From assembly GCA_018057635.1 (NCBI GenBank), contig JAGPDJ010000011.1, forward strand, positions 1 to 18,754: a stretch of DNA of 18,754 nucleotides. Direction: 5' to 3'. The stretch is from Ferruginibacter sp. (GTDB lineage Bacteria > Bacteroidota > Bacteroidia > Chitinophagales > Chitinophagaceae). This document shows, one piece after another, positions 6,495-14,383 of this stretch. The translations under genes and the position numbers were made by a program. Below the pieces are notes generated by a model. The model searched no databases. It worked only from the letters and a program-made list of their open reading frames with translations, and was not told the origin of the DNA. Numbering within the stretch: the first letter of the stretch is position 1; each line of letters opens with the position of its first letter.

Positions 6495-8126
6495 CTAACT
6501 CACTCCTCTTTCCTTCATGATCTTATTAAGCCATTTAAGCATGGCAAATATGATGAAGGTGGCAATCATCAGCAGTATAAAGTTTACCCAGAAAAAATTT
6601 GCCTTGTGTTCATAACCATCCCACATGGTTGCAAGAATACCTGATAATTTATTGCCGATTGATGTTGCTAAAAACCAGCCGCCCATCATCAGTGATGTTA
6701 AACGAACCGGGCTTAATTTGGAAACCAGCGAAAGGCCCATCGGGCTTAATAACAATTCTCCTACAGTAACCACTCCATAAGTTCCCATCAGCCACCACAC
6801 ACTGGCTTTTTCTGCGCCATTGCCCGATACATGTACCGCTGCAACCATTACCAATACTGATAATGCAGAGATGAATAAACCGAATGCGATCTTGGTGGCT
6901 GTAGACGGCTCCCTGTTTTTCCTCCTCAAAAATGAAAAGAAGGCAACAACAAGTGGCGTTAATAAAATTACCCATCCAGGATTTATCGACTGGCTGATTG
7001 GTGTAGACCAAAGTGTTGCTTTATCACCATCGGCAGGAAGTTTTTCTTTTGAAATATTTTTAAAGTAAACCGGGTAATCATAAGTTTTAATTACCTGTCC
7101 GTCTTTTTTCTGAAGCCTGAACATGGCATCATATAAATTCACAGTATCTTTTGTATAGGAAATATCTTCTGCCTGTTTCAATCCACGGAATATATCGCCT
7201 GTGGTACCGCTCACCTGCCTGTCGGTAAAATTATCTGCCCAGATAGTCAATGCCGTTCCGTTTTGTTTAAACACTGCCCAAAACATAACAACAGCTGCAA
7301 ATATTGCCAGCAATGCTGCGATAGGCCTTTTCTCAGATGCCTCTGCCCTGATGTAAAGGGAAGTATAAAAATAGATAACGGGGATACAGGCAAAGATGAA
7401 TGCATCTGTACTATCGGACCCAAAAATATTCTTTGGAATGATCCACCCCAGAATACCGGCAATGATTGCAGGTATAAAAATGGTAAGCACAATCTTTGAA
7501 AACGGCATATCCTCTTTTGTCATTGGCTTTCTTACATCACCATTGGCATAATGTTTTGTACCTGCCATAAATATTATTACACCCAGGAACATACCAACGC
7601 CTGCAGCTACAAACGCATATTTCCAGCCCCAGATGATAATAATGGCGGCACTGAAAAAATTACAGATAAATGCACCTACATTAATTCCCATGTAAAAGAT
7701 ATTATAACCCTCATCTTTTCTGTGAATGAACTCCGGGGCAGAGTATAAATTACCCAACAGTGTAGAGATATTTGGTTTAAAAAAGCCATTGCCAAAAATA
7801 ACCAATGCCATACTCAGGTATAACATAGGCAAACTATGTACGGCCATCATGCAGTAACCTACTCCCATCATGATTCCACCGGCAATAATTGACCTGCGGT
7901 AACCAAAATAACGGTCGGCCAGCAAACCACCTATAAAAGGGGTAAGAAAAACAAGTGCAATAAAAGTACCGTACAGATCTGATGCTTCGGAATTTGTCAT
8001 GGCAAAACCATGCTCTACATTTTTGAGGTACAACAAAAAGATACCGATCATGAGGTAGTAGCCAAACCTTTCCCACATTTCACTGAAAAATAAAAACGGC
8101 AGCGCCTTTGGATGTTTTTGACTCAT
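6495..8126 (-). CDS. POT (PTR2) family peptide:H+ symporter with a large extra loop
   Basis: The predicted protein is 543 residues, an MFS transporter of the proton-dependent oligopeptide family. Family marks are E16-MW-ERF (ExxERF proton-coupling motif, 16-21), GGLLADRYFG (67-75), GNGFFKPNIS (112-121, with conserved K117) and FYMGINVGAF (144-153). Known role: uptake of di- and tripeptides across the inner membrane, driven by the proton gradient. Residues about 302-382 (nt 6981-7223) form a hydrophilic loop some 60 residues longer than the same place in the neighbouring POT protein. I chose ATG 8126 because the frame's only upstream start (TTG 8168) lies inside the terminator hairpin, and ATG 8126 gives the standard short N-terminus before the first helix. 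It is downstream of the second POT gene on the same strand but separated by a hairpin, so it may have its own promoter or depend on readthrough. Confidence 0.9.
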   Translation of the reverse strand: MSQKHPKALPFLFFSEMWERFGYYLMIGIFLLYLKNVEHGFAMTNSEASDLYGTFIALVFLTPFIGGLLADRYFGYRRSIIAGGIMMGVGYCMMAVHSLPMLYLSMALVIFGNGFFKPNISTLLGNLYSAPEFIHRKDEGYNIFYMGINVGAFICNFFSAAIIIIWGWKYAFVAAGVGMFLGVIIFMAGTKHYANGDVRKPMTKEDMPFSKIVLTIFIPAIIAGILGWIIPKNIFGSDSTDAFIFACIPVIYFYTSLYIRAEASEKRPIAALLAIFAAVVMFWAVFKQNGTALTIWADNFTDRQVSGTTGDIFRGLKQAEDISYTKDTVNLYDAMFRLQKKDGQVIKTYDYPVYFKNISKEKLPADGDKATLWSTPISQSINPGWVILLTPLVVAFFSFLRRKNREPSTATKIAFGLFISALSVLVMVAAVHVSGNGAEKASVWWLMGTYGVVTVGELLLSPMGLSLVSKLSPVRLTSLMMGGWFLATSIGNKLSGILATMWDGYEHKANFFWVNFILLMIATFIIFAMLKWLNKIMKERGVS

Positions 8127-8155
8127 GCTTGATAATTTAAAACCTAAGTTAATGA

Positions 8156-8181
8156 AAAGGGCGACCAATAGATCGCCCTTT
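8156..8181 (-). terminator. Hairpin terminator between the two POT transporter genes
   Basis: Arms AAAGGGCGA (8156-8164) and TCGCCCTTT (8173-8181) are perfect 9-bp reverse complements around an 8-nt loop. Read on the minus strand (the direction of both POT genes), the stem ends in CGCCCTTTT, giving a short U run, and is preceded by an AT-rich run. This fits a rho-independent terminator for the gene ending at 8202, inside the 75-nt spacer. The short U run suggests possible incomplete termination. Confidence 0.6.
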
Positions 8182-8201
8182 AAAAAAATATTGCCCGGAA
8201 A

Positions 8202-9881
8202 TTATCTAATGCCGTGCATCATTTTCTTCAACCGGGGAGTAAGTAAAAATAAAAGTATTGCTGCAGCACCGCACAGTATCACAAAAACCATGAAAAATTC
8301 GTATAAATTATGAATCGTAAAACCGGCAAAGGTTGGATTAAATGCCCTTATTTTATTTTCGGCTAATAATTGTAATTGTTCGGCAGAAGGAGTTATTGTT
8401 TTATCTAAAACGCCCTGCAGGTCAATTCCTAATTCCTTTGCTTTTGTAAATTTTTCACCGGTAGCAGGCATTATAGAGCCTAATGTTCCTGCCAAAGCAT
8501 AACCCGATGCATTTGATAAAAAGAAAACACCATATAATAATGAAGAAAATCTTTTTGGTGACAGTTTACCAACCAGGGAAAGACCAATTGGCGACAAACA
8601 TAGTTCACCAAAAGTTTGTATCAGGTAAAGCAGAATTAACCAATGAATGGCCAGTAAACCAGATGTACCTAACCCTTTTACATTGTTTGCAATAATGAAA
8701 TAACTCAAAGCAATTAATGCCAACCCTATTGCCTGTTTAAATGGAGATATTGGTTCTTTTCCTTTTGCCCTTAACTTATCCCATAAAATACTAAAGGGTA
8801 TTGCAAAGGCAACCACAAATATCCCATTAAAGATCTGTACCATTGAAGGAGGCATTTGCCATCCAAAAAAGTTTCTGTCTGTTTGATTGTTGGCGATAAA
8901 TGTCAATGAAGAGCCCGCCTGTTCAAAAGCAGCCCAAAAGAAAATGATGAAGAAAGAAATAATATAAATAACCAATATTCTGTCACGTTCCACTTTTGTA
9001 ATTGACCCATCTGATATTATAAGTCCGGCAAGGGTAAGACCACTTGCATAAATAATAGAATAGATTACATTCTGTCCAAAAACATAAAAGAAAAGAAGGC
9101 TTAGACAAATAAACGCCAACACGGCTATTGATAGAGATTTAGATGTAAATGTTGCCTTTTGAGATTCTCCTTCCTCATAATCTGAAGAATCATTTTTTGA
9201 TGGTAAACCGCCTATTGCTTTACCTTCAGGTGTTACAACATACTTGTCTTTAAAAAAATAGAAAGTGATAACGCCTGTTAGCATTGCAAGAGATGCAGCA
9301 AGATAACCCCATTTAAATGCGTGTATATCTCTAACGCCACTTTTATCAACAACATCTCCAACAATAGGACAAATTAACTGGCCTAAAAATGCACCCAGGT
9401 TTATACCCATGTAAAAAATAGTAAAGGCTGTATCCAGTTTATTTCTTTCAGCTTTTGGATACAGGTTGCTTACCATACTGGAAATATTGGGCTTGAAAAA
9501 CCCGTTTCCTAAAATGATAATACCCAGGGCAACATAAAGCAGTGTTCTGGCCAGTTCCAGATTGGAACTGAAAGTAGTGGCACTTATAAATAATAACATT
9601 TGGCCAATCGCCATCAGTAAACCACCCAGCATGATACAAAGCCGGTTACCTAAAAAACGATCGGCTATAAAACCACCCAACATCGGTGTTAAGTAACACA
9701 AGCCAAGAAATCCACCATAAATAAGTGAAGACTGTTCTTCACTCATCATTAATGCATTAATAATGAATAACGTTAATATGGTACGCATCCCGTAAAAGTT
9801 AAAACGCTCCCACATCTCTGTACCAAAAAGAACCCACAAGCCTTTGGGGTGACTTTGTTTTTTTATTACCTGTTCATTCAT
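8202..9881 (-). CDS. POT (PTR2) family peptide:H+ symporter
   Basis: The predicted protein is 559 residues, a second proton-dependent oligopeptide transporter. Motifs are E22-MW-ERF (22-27), GGFIADRFLG (69-78), GNGFFKPNIS (125-134, conserved K130) and FYMGINLGAF (156-165). It differs from the adjacent POT protein by a cytoplasmic loop rich in acidic and polar residues near 220-245. It also has a long loop before the last helix (about residues 463-515), whereas the neighbour's extra loop lies mid-protein. The two are diverged tandem paralogs, so different peptide ranges are plausible but not shown. ATG 9879-9881 is the natural start, since the ExxERF helix begins about 20 residues later. It is divergent from purD, with 209 nt between their starts. 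Confidence 0.9.
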   Translation of the reverse strand: MNEQVIKKQSHPKGLWVLFGTEMWERFNFYGMRTILTLFIINALMMSEEQSSLIYGGFLGLCYLTPMLGGFIADRFLGNRLCIMLGGLLMAIGQMLLFISATTFSSNLELARTLLYVALGIIILGNGFFKPNISSMVSNLYPKAERNKLDTAFTIFYMGINLGAFLGQLICPIVGDVVDKSGVRDIHAFKWGYLAASLAMLTGVITFYFFKDKYVVTPEGKAIGGLPSKNDSSDYEEGESQKATFTSKSLSIAVLAFICLSLLFFYVFGQNVIYSIIYASGLTLAGLIISDGSITKVERDRILVIYIISFFIIFFWAAFEQAGSSLTFIANNQTDRNFFGWQMPPSMVQIFNGIFVVAFAIPFSILWDKLRAKGKEPISPFKQAIGLALIALSYFIIANNVKGLGTSGLLAIHWLILLYLIQTFGELCLSPIGLSLVGKLSPKRFSSLLYGVFFLSNASGYALAGTLGSIMPATGEKFTKAKELGIDLQGVLDKTITPSAEQLQLLAENKIRAFNPTFAGFTIHNLYEFFMVFVILCGAAAILLFLLTPRLKKMMHGIR

Positions 9882-10047
9882 GTTAGTTAGTTTTAATGCT
9901 GTAAGGTTTTATATAATGCCCCAAAATAGTGAAATTCTTTCAAGTACTGTTAAATTCACGAACTGTATTTTGAAATTATCGTTTAATGATTTTAATAAAT
10001 ATGTGTACCGTTGATAAAATATTTTAAATTATCAGGTATCATATTTC

Positions 10048-10055
10048 TAATTTTG
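10048..10055 (+). promoter_or_regulatory. Candidate -7 element of the purD promoter
   Basis: TAATTTTG matches the Bacteroidota -7 consensus TAnnTTTG exactly, 35 nt before the purD ATG. This is a sensible distance in the 209-nt divergent spacer (9882-10090). No clear TTTG -33 partner is seen at the usual spacing. The spacer otherwise looks like plain AT-rich sequence; I recognise no purine riboswitch or PurR-type palindrome. Confidence 0.35.
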
Positions 10056-10090
10056 CATTTGATAATAATTACCCCTAATAAACCACCCAC

Positions 10091-11371
10091 ATGAATATTC
10101 TTATTATTGGATCCGGAGGCCGGGAACATACTTTGGCATGGAAATTAAAACAAAGTAATCAATGCAGTAACCTGTTTATTGCCCCCGGAAATGCCGGAAC
10201 AGCACTGGAAGGTACAAACCTTGAAATTTCTATTAATGATTTTGAGGGATTGAAAAATGCTGCACTGGAAAATAAAGTTGAACTGATCATTGTCGGGCCG
10301 GAAGAACCCCTGGTAAAAGGTATTGTAGATTATTTTAAAAATGATGCTAAAACGATGCACATCAATGTGATTGGCCCTTCTAAAAATGCATCCCAACTTG
10401 AAGGCAGCAAGGCTTTTGCCAAATCGTTCATGCAACGACACGGCATTCCTACTGCCCCATACCGTGAATTTACAGCAGATAATTATGAGGATGGTGTTGC
10501 TTATATTAAGTCACAAAGTTTACCCGTAGTTATTAAGGCTGATGGGCTGGCAGCAGGCAAAGGCGTATTGATCTGCCAAAGCCATATTGAAGCACTCGCA
10601 GAATTTGAACTGATCATACACCGGGCAAAATTTGGTGATGCCGGCAATAAAGTTGTTGTTGAATCTTTTCTGCAAGGAATTGAAGTGAGTGTTTTTGCTA
10701 TTACTGACGGGGAAAATTATTTGATGCTCCCCGAAGCAAAAGATTATAAACGGGTTGGTGAAGGCGATAAAGGCTTAAACACTGGTGGAATGGGGGCCGT
10801 TAGCCCTTTGCCTTTCTTTGATGAAATCCTGAAACAGAAAATTATCCACAGGATCGTTGAGCCAACTATCAAAGGCCTTGGAAAAGATGAACTGGAATAC
10901 AGGGGTTTTATCTTTTTCGGATTGATGATAAACAATGGTGAACCTTTGGTGATAGAATACAATTGCCGCCTGGGTGATCCTGAAACCGAAGTAATCATTC
11001 CCCGTATGAAAAACGACCTGGTTGAATTATTTACCGCAGTAACAAACGGAAAATTAAGTGAAATTTCAATCAGCCTCGATTCCAGGTGTGCCGCAGCTGT
11101 AGTAGCTGTTAGTGGCGGTTACCCGGGTAATTATACAAAAGGCAAACCAATTGAAGGCCTGTTGGAAAAGACTGTGGAAGACAGCCTTGTTTTTCATGCA
11201 GGCACTTTGCAAAAAGATAAACAAATTGTTACAAATGGCGGAAGGGTAATGGTTGTAACTGCATTTGGTAGCAATATCAGGGAAGCTGCCGAACAATCAG
11301 TTTATATGATGGAACAATTGTATTTTGAAGACATGAAATTCCGCAGTGATATCGGATATGAATTCGCCTGA
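10091..11371 (+). CDS. purD: Phosphoribosylamine--glycine ligase (GAR synthetase)
   Basis: The predicted protein is 426 residues, the normal length for PurD. It carries the N-terminal GSGGREH (7-13), APGNAGT (31-37) and VGPEEPLVKG (68-77). The ATP-grasp signature ADGLAAGKGV is at 150-159, NTGGMGAVSP at 230-239, and the metal-binding segment YNCRLGDPETEV at 290-301. It catalyses ATP-dependent joining of phosphoribosylamine and glycine to give GAR, the second step of de novo purine synthesis, in the cytoplasm. All the key motifs are intact. It appears to be a single-gene unit, with 249 nt before mreB. I recall another purine gene (purH) next to mreB in Bacteroides, so a purine gene beside the mre cluster is not surprising. 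Confidence 0.97.
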   Translation: MNILIIGSGGREHTLAWKLKQSNQCSNLFIAPGNAGTALEGTNLEISINDFEGLKNAALENKVELIIVGPEEPLVKGIVDYFKNDAKTMHINVIGPSKNASQLEGSKAFAKSFMQRHGIPTAPYREFTADNYEDGVAYIKSQSLPVVIKADGLAAGKGVLICQSHIEALAEFELIIHRAKFGDAGNKVVVESFLQGIEVSVFAITDGENYLMLPEAKDYKRVGEGDKGLNTGGMGAVSPLPFFDEILKQKIIHRIVEPTIKGLGKDELEYRGFIFFGLMINNGEPLVIEYNCRLGDPETEVIIPRMKNDLVELFTAVTNGKLSEISISLDSRCAAAVVAVSGGYPGNYTKGKPIEGLLEKTVEDSLVFHAGTLQKDKQIVTNGGRVMVVTAFGSNIREAAEQSVYMMEQLYFEDMKFRSDIGYEFA

Positions 11372-11552
11372 TATTTTTAATGTCTTTTCCAGGTTGTTTT
11401 ACTATTTCTAACGTTAATGTATAACCTAAATTAATTCCGGGGAAACACCTTCTAATACTAAATATATTAGCATTAAGCCAGCCCGTTTGGGCAACCTGAA
11501 AAATGCAGTATCAGAATGCTTTGGTAAAACTGAAAAATAAAAAAGGTTGGCG

Positions 11553-11583
11553 TTGTTAAATCCAATATTTTCCTTCAACTTTG
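11553..11583 (+). promoter_or_regulatory. Candidate promoter of the mre cluster
   Basis: TTG at 11553-11555 and CAACTTTG at 11576-11583 (one mismatch to TAnnTTTG) are 20 nt apart, a spacing that suits a Bacteroidota -33/-7 pair. Transcription would start about 30 nt before the mreB ATG. An alternative -7 (TACTTTCG, 11595-11602) lies closer to the gene. The call rests on pattern matching alone. The rest of the spacer 11372-11552 shows nothing firm. Confidence 0.3.
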
Positions 11584-11620
11584 CCTGCATTGTTTACTTT
11601 CGCGTGTTACATAAATAAAT

Positions 11621-12646
11621 ATGGGAATCTTTAATTTTTTTACGCAAGAAATTGCGATTGACCTGGGTACAGCAAATACCCTGATTATACACAATGATGA
11701 AGTTGTTGTGAATGAGCCATCCATTGTGGCTCTTGACAGAAACAACCCCAAAAATTTATTAGCAGTGGGTAAGAAGGCATTGATGATGCATGAAAAAACC
11801 CATGAAAGTATCAGAACTGTCCGCCCTTTACGGGATGGTGTGATCGCTGATTTTAATGCAGCAGAACTCATGATCAGGGAACTGATCAAAATGATATATC
11901 CTAAAAAACCATTGTTTGCACCAAGCTGGAGAATGATGATCTGTATTCCCAGCAGCATCACTGAGGTTGAAAAACGGGCAGTTAGGGATAGTGCTGAACA
12001 GGCTGGTGCAAAAGAAGTTTATCTTATTCATGAACCAATGGCAGCGGCATTGGGTATTGGAATTGATGTGGAAGAACCGGTTGGTAACATGATTATTGAT
12101 ATTGGAGGCGGTACTACAGGCATAACAGTTATTGCACTTGCAGGTATTGTATGCGACCAGAGTATCAGGATAGCAGGCGACGAATTTACAGCAGATATCA
12201 TGGAAGCATTGCGCCGTTACCATAGCCTGCTGATTGGAGAACGTACAGCAGAACAAATTAAAATACAGGTTGGCGCTGCCATGAAAGACCTGGACAATCC
12301 GCCTGATGATATACCGGTGAACGGGCGTGATCTTGTGACAGGCATCCCAAAACAGGTTATGGTAAGCTACCAGGAAGTTGCAGAAGCGCTGGATAAAAGC
12401 ATCTTTAAAATTGAAGAAGCCATTTTGAAAGCACTGGAAACAACACCTCCCGAACTTGCTTCAGACATTTACCGCAGGGGACTTTATATTACCGGCGGTG
12501 GGGCTTTATTGCGTGGCCTCGATAAAAGGCTGGCTGCTAAAATAAAACTGCCTGTGCATGTTGCAGATGACCCGCTTAAAAGTGTGGTAAGAGGCACAGG
12601 TATTGCATTGAAACATTATGACCGGTACCCGTTTGTAATGCGTTAA
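11621..12646 (+). CDS. mreB: Rod shape-determining protein MreB
   Basis: The predicted protein is 341 residues, the normal MreB length. Actin-fold ATP-binding motifs are all present: IDLGTANT (13-20, phosphate 1), DIGGGTTG (160-167, phosphate 2) and TGGGALLRGL (291-300, adenosine). Other conserved blocks include RPLRDGVIADF (68-78), IPSSITEVEKRAV (109-121), HEPMAAALG (137-145) and RIAGDEFT (183-190). The first residues MGIFNFFTQ form the short hydrophobic N-terminus that helps MreB bind the membrane. It polymerises under the inner membrane and directs lateral-wall synthesis by the elongasome. ATG 11621 fits the family start. It is the first gene of the elongation cluster, and a 101-nt repeat-rich spacer separates it from mreC. 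Confidence 0.97.
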   Translation: MGIFNFFTQEIAIDLGTANTLIIHNDEVVVNEPSIVALDRNNPKNLLAVGKKALMMHEKTHESIRTVRPLRDGVIADFNAAELMIRELIKMIYPKKPLFAPSWRMMICIPSSITEVEKRAVRDSAEQAGAKEVYLIHEPMAAALGIGIDVEEPVGNMIIDIGGGTTGITVIALAGIVCDQSIRIAGDEFTADIMEALRRYHSLLIGERTAEQIKIQVGAAMKDLDNPPDDIPVNGRDLVTGIPKQVMVSYQEVAEALDKSIFKIEEAILKALETTPPELASDIYRRGLYITGGGALLRGLDKRLAAKIKLPVHVADDPLKSVVRGTGIALKHYDRYPFVMR

Positions 12647-12655
12647 TTTTGAATT

Positions 12656-12711
12656 TTGAATTTTAAATGTGGCTGATTCAATGCATGCTGCCCGCGGCTT
12701 TTAAAATTCAA
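12656..12711. repeat. 12-bp inverted repeat in the mreB-mreC spacer
   Basis: TTGAATTTTAAA (12656-12667) and TTTAAAATTCAA (12700-12711) are perfect reverse complements around a 32-nt loop. Extra GAATTTT and ATTCAACA words flank both sides. The spacer sits inside the mre cluster, so the AT-rich stem could be an attenuator, an RNA-processing site or just a low-complexity repeat. No T run follows directly as in a typical terminator. Confidence 0.55.
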
Positions 12712-12747
12712 CATTTTTAATTCAACATACAAAATACTGTTCCTCCG

Positions 12748-13602
12748 TTGCGTAACATTTTTCTTTTTATCCGCCGCCACATAAATTTGCTCATTTTCCT
12801 TGTATTGCAGGGATTCAGTATTTACCTGATCGTTAACTACAGCAAATACCACCAGGCAGCATTTGGAAATATATCAAACAATTTAACCGGCAAAGTGAAT
12901 GAACAATACAGCCGGGTGCAAAAATATTTCCTGCTTAAAAAAACAAATGACTCCCTGGTAAAAGCCAATGAAGCTTTATATAATAAATTGAAAATTGATT
13001 TTGATCTTCCCGATACTGCTACCAAAACAATGATTGATTCTATCCGGGTAGATTCATTATTGAAATACCGGAAATTCACTTACCTGAATGCAAAGGTTGT
13101 TTCCAATTCCATTTCTACACAAAATAATTTTATTGTTCTTTCAAGGGGCAGGTCAAAAAACCTGCACGAAGGCATGGGCGTTGTTGATCCCAATAATTCT
13201 GTGGTTGGTATCATTACTGAAGTAACTGATGATTATGCGGTTGTGATGAGCCTGCTTCACAAAGACAGCCACCTGAGCGGTAAGCTGTTGAAAGGCGGGG
13301 AAACCGGTACATTAAACTGGGATGGAAAAGTACCTAACATCATTACGCTTACGAATATCCCAAAAAGTGCAAAAGTTGCTAAAGGCGATACGATCATCAC
13401 AAGTGGATTCAGCACAACATTTCCCAAAGGCATGATGATCGGTACCGTACTGGAAATTTATGCAGAAAAAAGCACGAGTAATTTCAGGATAAAATTCAGG
13501 ACAAGTGCCAATTTTTATAACCTGCAATATGTATACGCAATTGATAATGTAGAACAGGAAGCAGTAAATAAAATACTGGATAAATTAAAACAACAACATT
13601 AA
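12748..13602 (+). CDS. mreC: Rod shape-determining protein MreC
   Basis: The predicted protein is 284 residues. A short cytoplasmic N-terminus is followed by one membrane helix (about 12-31), a helical or coiled-coil region (about 45-82), and the periplasmic beta-barrel domains. Family motifs are GMGVVDPNNSVVGII (142-156) and GDTIITSGFSTTFPKGMMIG (213-232). MreC links MreB and MreD to PBP2 and RodA and activates elongasome peptidoglycan synthesis. The start is a TTG at 12748; an in-frame stop at 12718-12720 leaves no ATG option upstream, and the TTG gives the expected short N-terminus before the membrane helix. It is followed after 15 nt by mreD. Confidence 0.93.
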   Translation: MRNIFLFIRRHINLLIFLVLQGFSIYLIVNYSKYHQAAFGNISNNLTGKVNEQYSRVQKYFLLKKTNDSLVKANEALYNKLKIDFDLPDTATKTMIDSIRVDSLLKYRKFTYLNAKVVSNSISTQNNFIVLSRGRSKNLHEGMGVVDPNNSVVGIITEVTDDYAVVMSLLHKDSHLSGKLLKGGETGTLNWDGKVPNIITLTNIPKSAKVAKGDTIITSGFSTTFPKGMMIGTVLEIYAEKSTSNFRIKFRTSANFYNLQYVYAIDNVEQEAVNKILDKLKQQH

Positions 13603-13617
13603 TGCTTTAAGCAGATC

Positions 13618-14151
13618 ATGGGTAGCCTGGTAAAATATATCATCCGTTTTATACTCTTTATCCTCTTCCAGGTAATTGTACTGGACAAGATACACCTGCA
13701 CCAGATGGTTACACCGTACCTTTATTTTCTATTCATTTTATGGCTCCCGTTTAAAATGAACCGGACCCTGCTGATGTTCACGGCTGCTATAGTTGGTTTT
13801 TCACTGGATAGTTTCCGGCATCACCCGGGATTTCATACAGCAGCTTGTGTACTTATTGCGTATGTAAGACCGTTCCTGATCAATTTACTCATTCCACAGG
13901 AAGGAGCTGAAACAAACTATGAAGAACCTTCCATGCGTAGTATGGGCGGTTTATTGCCTTATATCATTTATGCAGGTGTTTTAAGTTTCCTGCATAATGC
14001 CTGGTTATTTTTCCTGGAAGCCTGGCAGTTTGGCGATGCCTGGTATTTTTTTATCAAGACCATCCTTTCAACAGTCATCAGTATTTTATTGATTATTATC
14101 ACAGAACTGATCTTTACCAGGAAGCAAAAATTCAGAACAAATACGGTTTAA
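13618..14151 (+). CDS. mreD: Rod shape-determining protein MreD
   Basis: The predicted protein is 177 residues, nearly all hydrophobic, with about five or six membrane segments, as usual for MreD. Conserved-looking features are the first helix with VIVLDKIHLHQMVTPYLYFL (20-39), the GFSLDSFRH stretch and the C-terminal helices. MreD sequences diverge strongly, so the call rests on size, hydrophobic pattern and position between mreC and PBP2. It is an inner-membrane elongasome scaffold component. ATG 13618 starts 15 nt after the mreC stop, so the two are surely co-transcribed. Confidence 0.92.
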   Translation: MGSLVKYIIRFILFILFQVIVLDKIHLHQMVTPYLYFLFILWLPFKMNRTLLMFTAAIVGFSLDSFRHHPGFHTAACVLIAYVRPFLINLLIPQEGAETNYEEPSMRSMGGLLPYIIYAGVLSFLHNAWLFFLEAWQFGDAWYFFIKTILSTVISILLIIITELIFTRKQKFRTNTV

Positions 14152-14171
14152 ATAGTTAACCAGTTAATTAA

Positions 14172-14359
14172 GTTGATAAAGCAAGTACTAAACATCTGCA
14201 ACTTTATTAACTTTTACAACTGCTTCCAAAGTTCTGGTGAGTGACTTCAAGCAACAGGAATACCATGTAAAAAGTTTATTAAGTAAACTGGTTGATAAAG
14301 CAAGCTGAATACAACTACAACTTTATTAACTTTATCAACTTAAGCAACTGATTCCAAAA
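14172..14359. repeat. Imperfect tandem duplication with inverted decamers in the mreD-PBP2 spacer
   Basis: GTTGATAAAGCAAG occurs at 14172-14185 and again at 14291-14304. CAACTTTATTAACTTT occurs at 14199-14214 and again at 14318-14333. Both pairs are offset by exactly 119 nt. A third shared piece, CAACTGnTTCCAAA, starts at 14217 and 14346 (offset 129, showing an extra 10 nt in copy 2). Within copy 2, GTTGATAAAG (14291-14300) is the perfect reverse complement of CTTTATCAAC (14330-14339), so the transcript can form a hairpin. These sequences fill the 232-nt spacer (14152-14383), which holds no gene. Confidence 0.8.
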
Positions 14360-14383
14360 AGTTTTATTTAAAAGAACCAAGAA

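Noticed and set aside
8139..8146. Promoter for the first POT gene (TAGGTTTT on the minus strand)
   Set aside because: Transcription would start only a few bases before the ATG, and the -33 position falls inside the terminator hairpin.
8127..8168. N-terminal extension of the first POT gene to a TTG at 8168
   Set aside because: The extension runs through the inter-gene hairpin region, and ATG 8126 gives the standard distance to the ExxERF helix.
9919..9929. Minus-strand promoter for the second POT gene (TATTTTGG read on the minus strand)
   Set aside because: One mismatch to TAnnTTTG and no -33 partner at suitable spacing; chance match in AT-rich DNA.
9882..10090. Purine riboswitch or operator upstream of purD
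   Set aside because: No conserved purine-aptamer features or clear palindrome seen in the spacer.
11470..11506. Nested stem GCATT...AATGC around GCCCGTTTGGGC upstream of mreB as an RNA switch or purD terminator
   Set aside because: Stems of only 4-5 bp with no T run and no known riboswitch pattern.
11828..12256. 142-codon open frame antisense to mreB
   Set aside because: Cys/His/Asn-rich composition typical of a shadow frame; mreB on the other strand is unambiguous.
14152..14383. Possible CRISPR array from repeated words
   Set aside because: Only two imperfect copies, of uneven length, with no regular spacers and no cas genes in the window.
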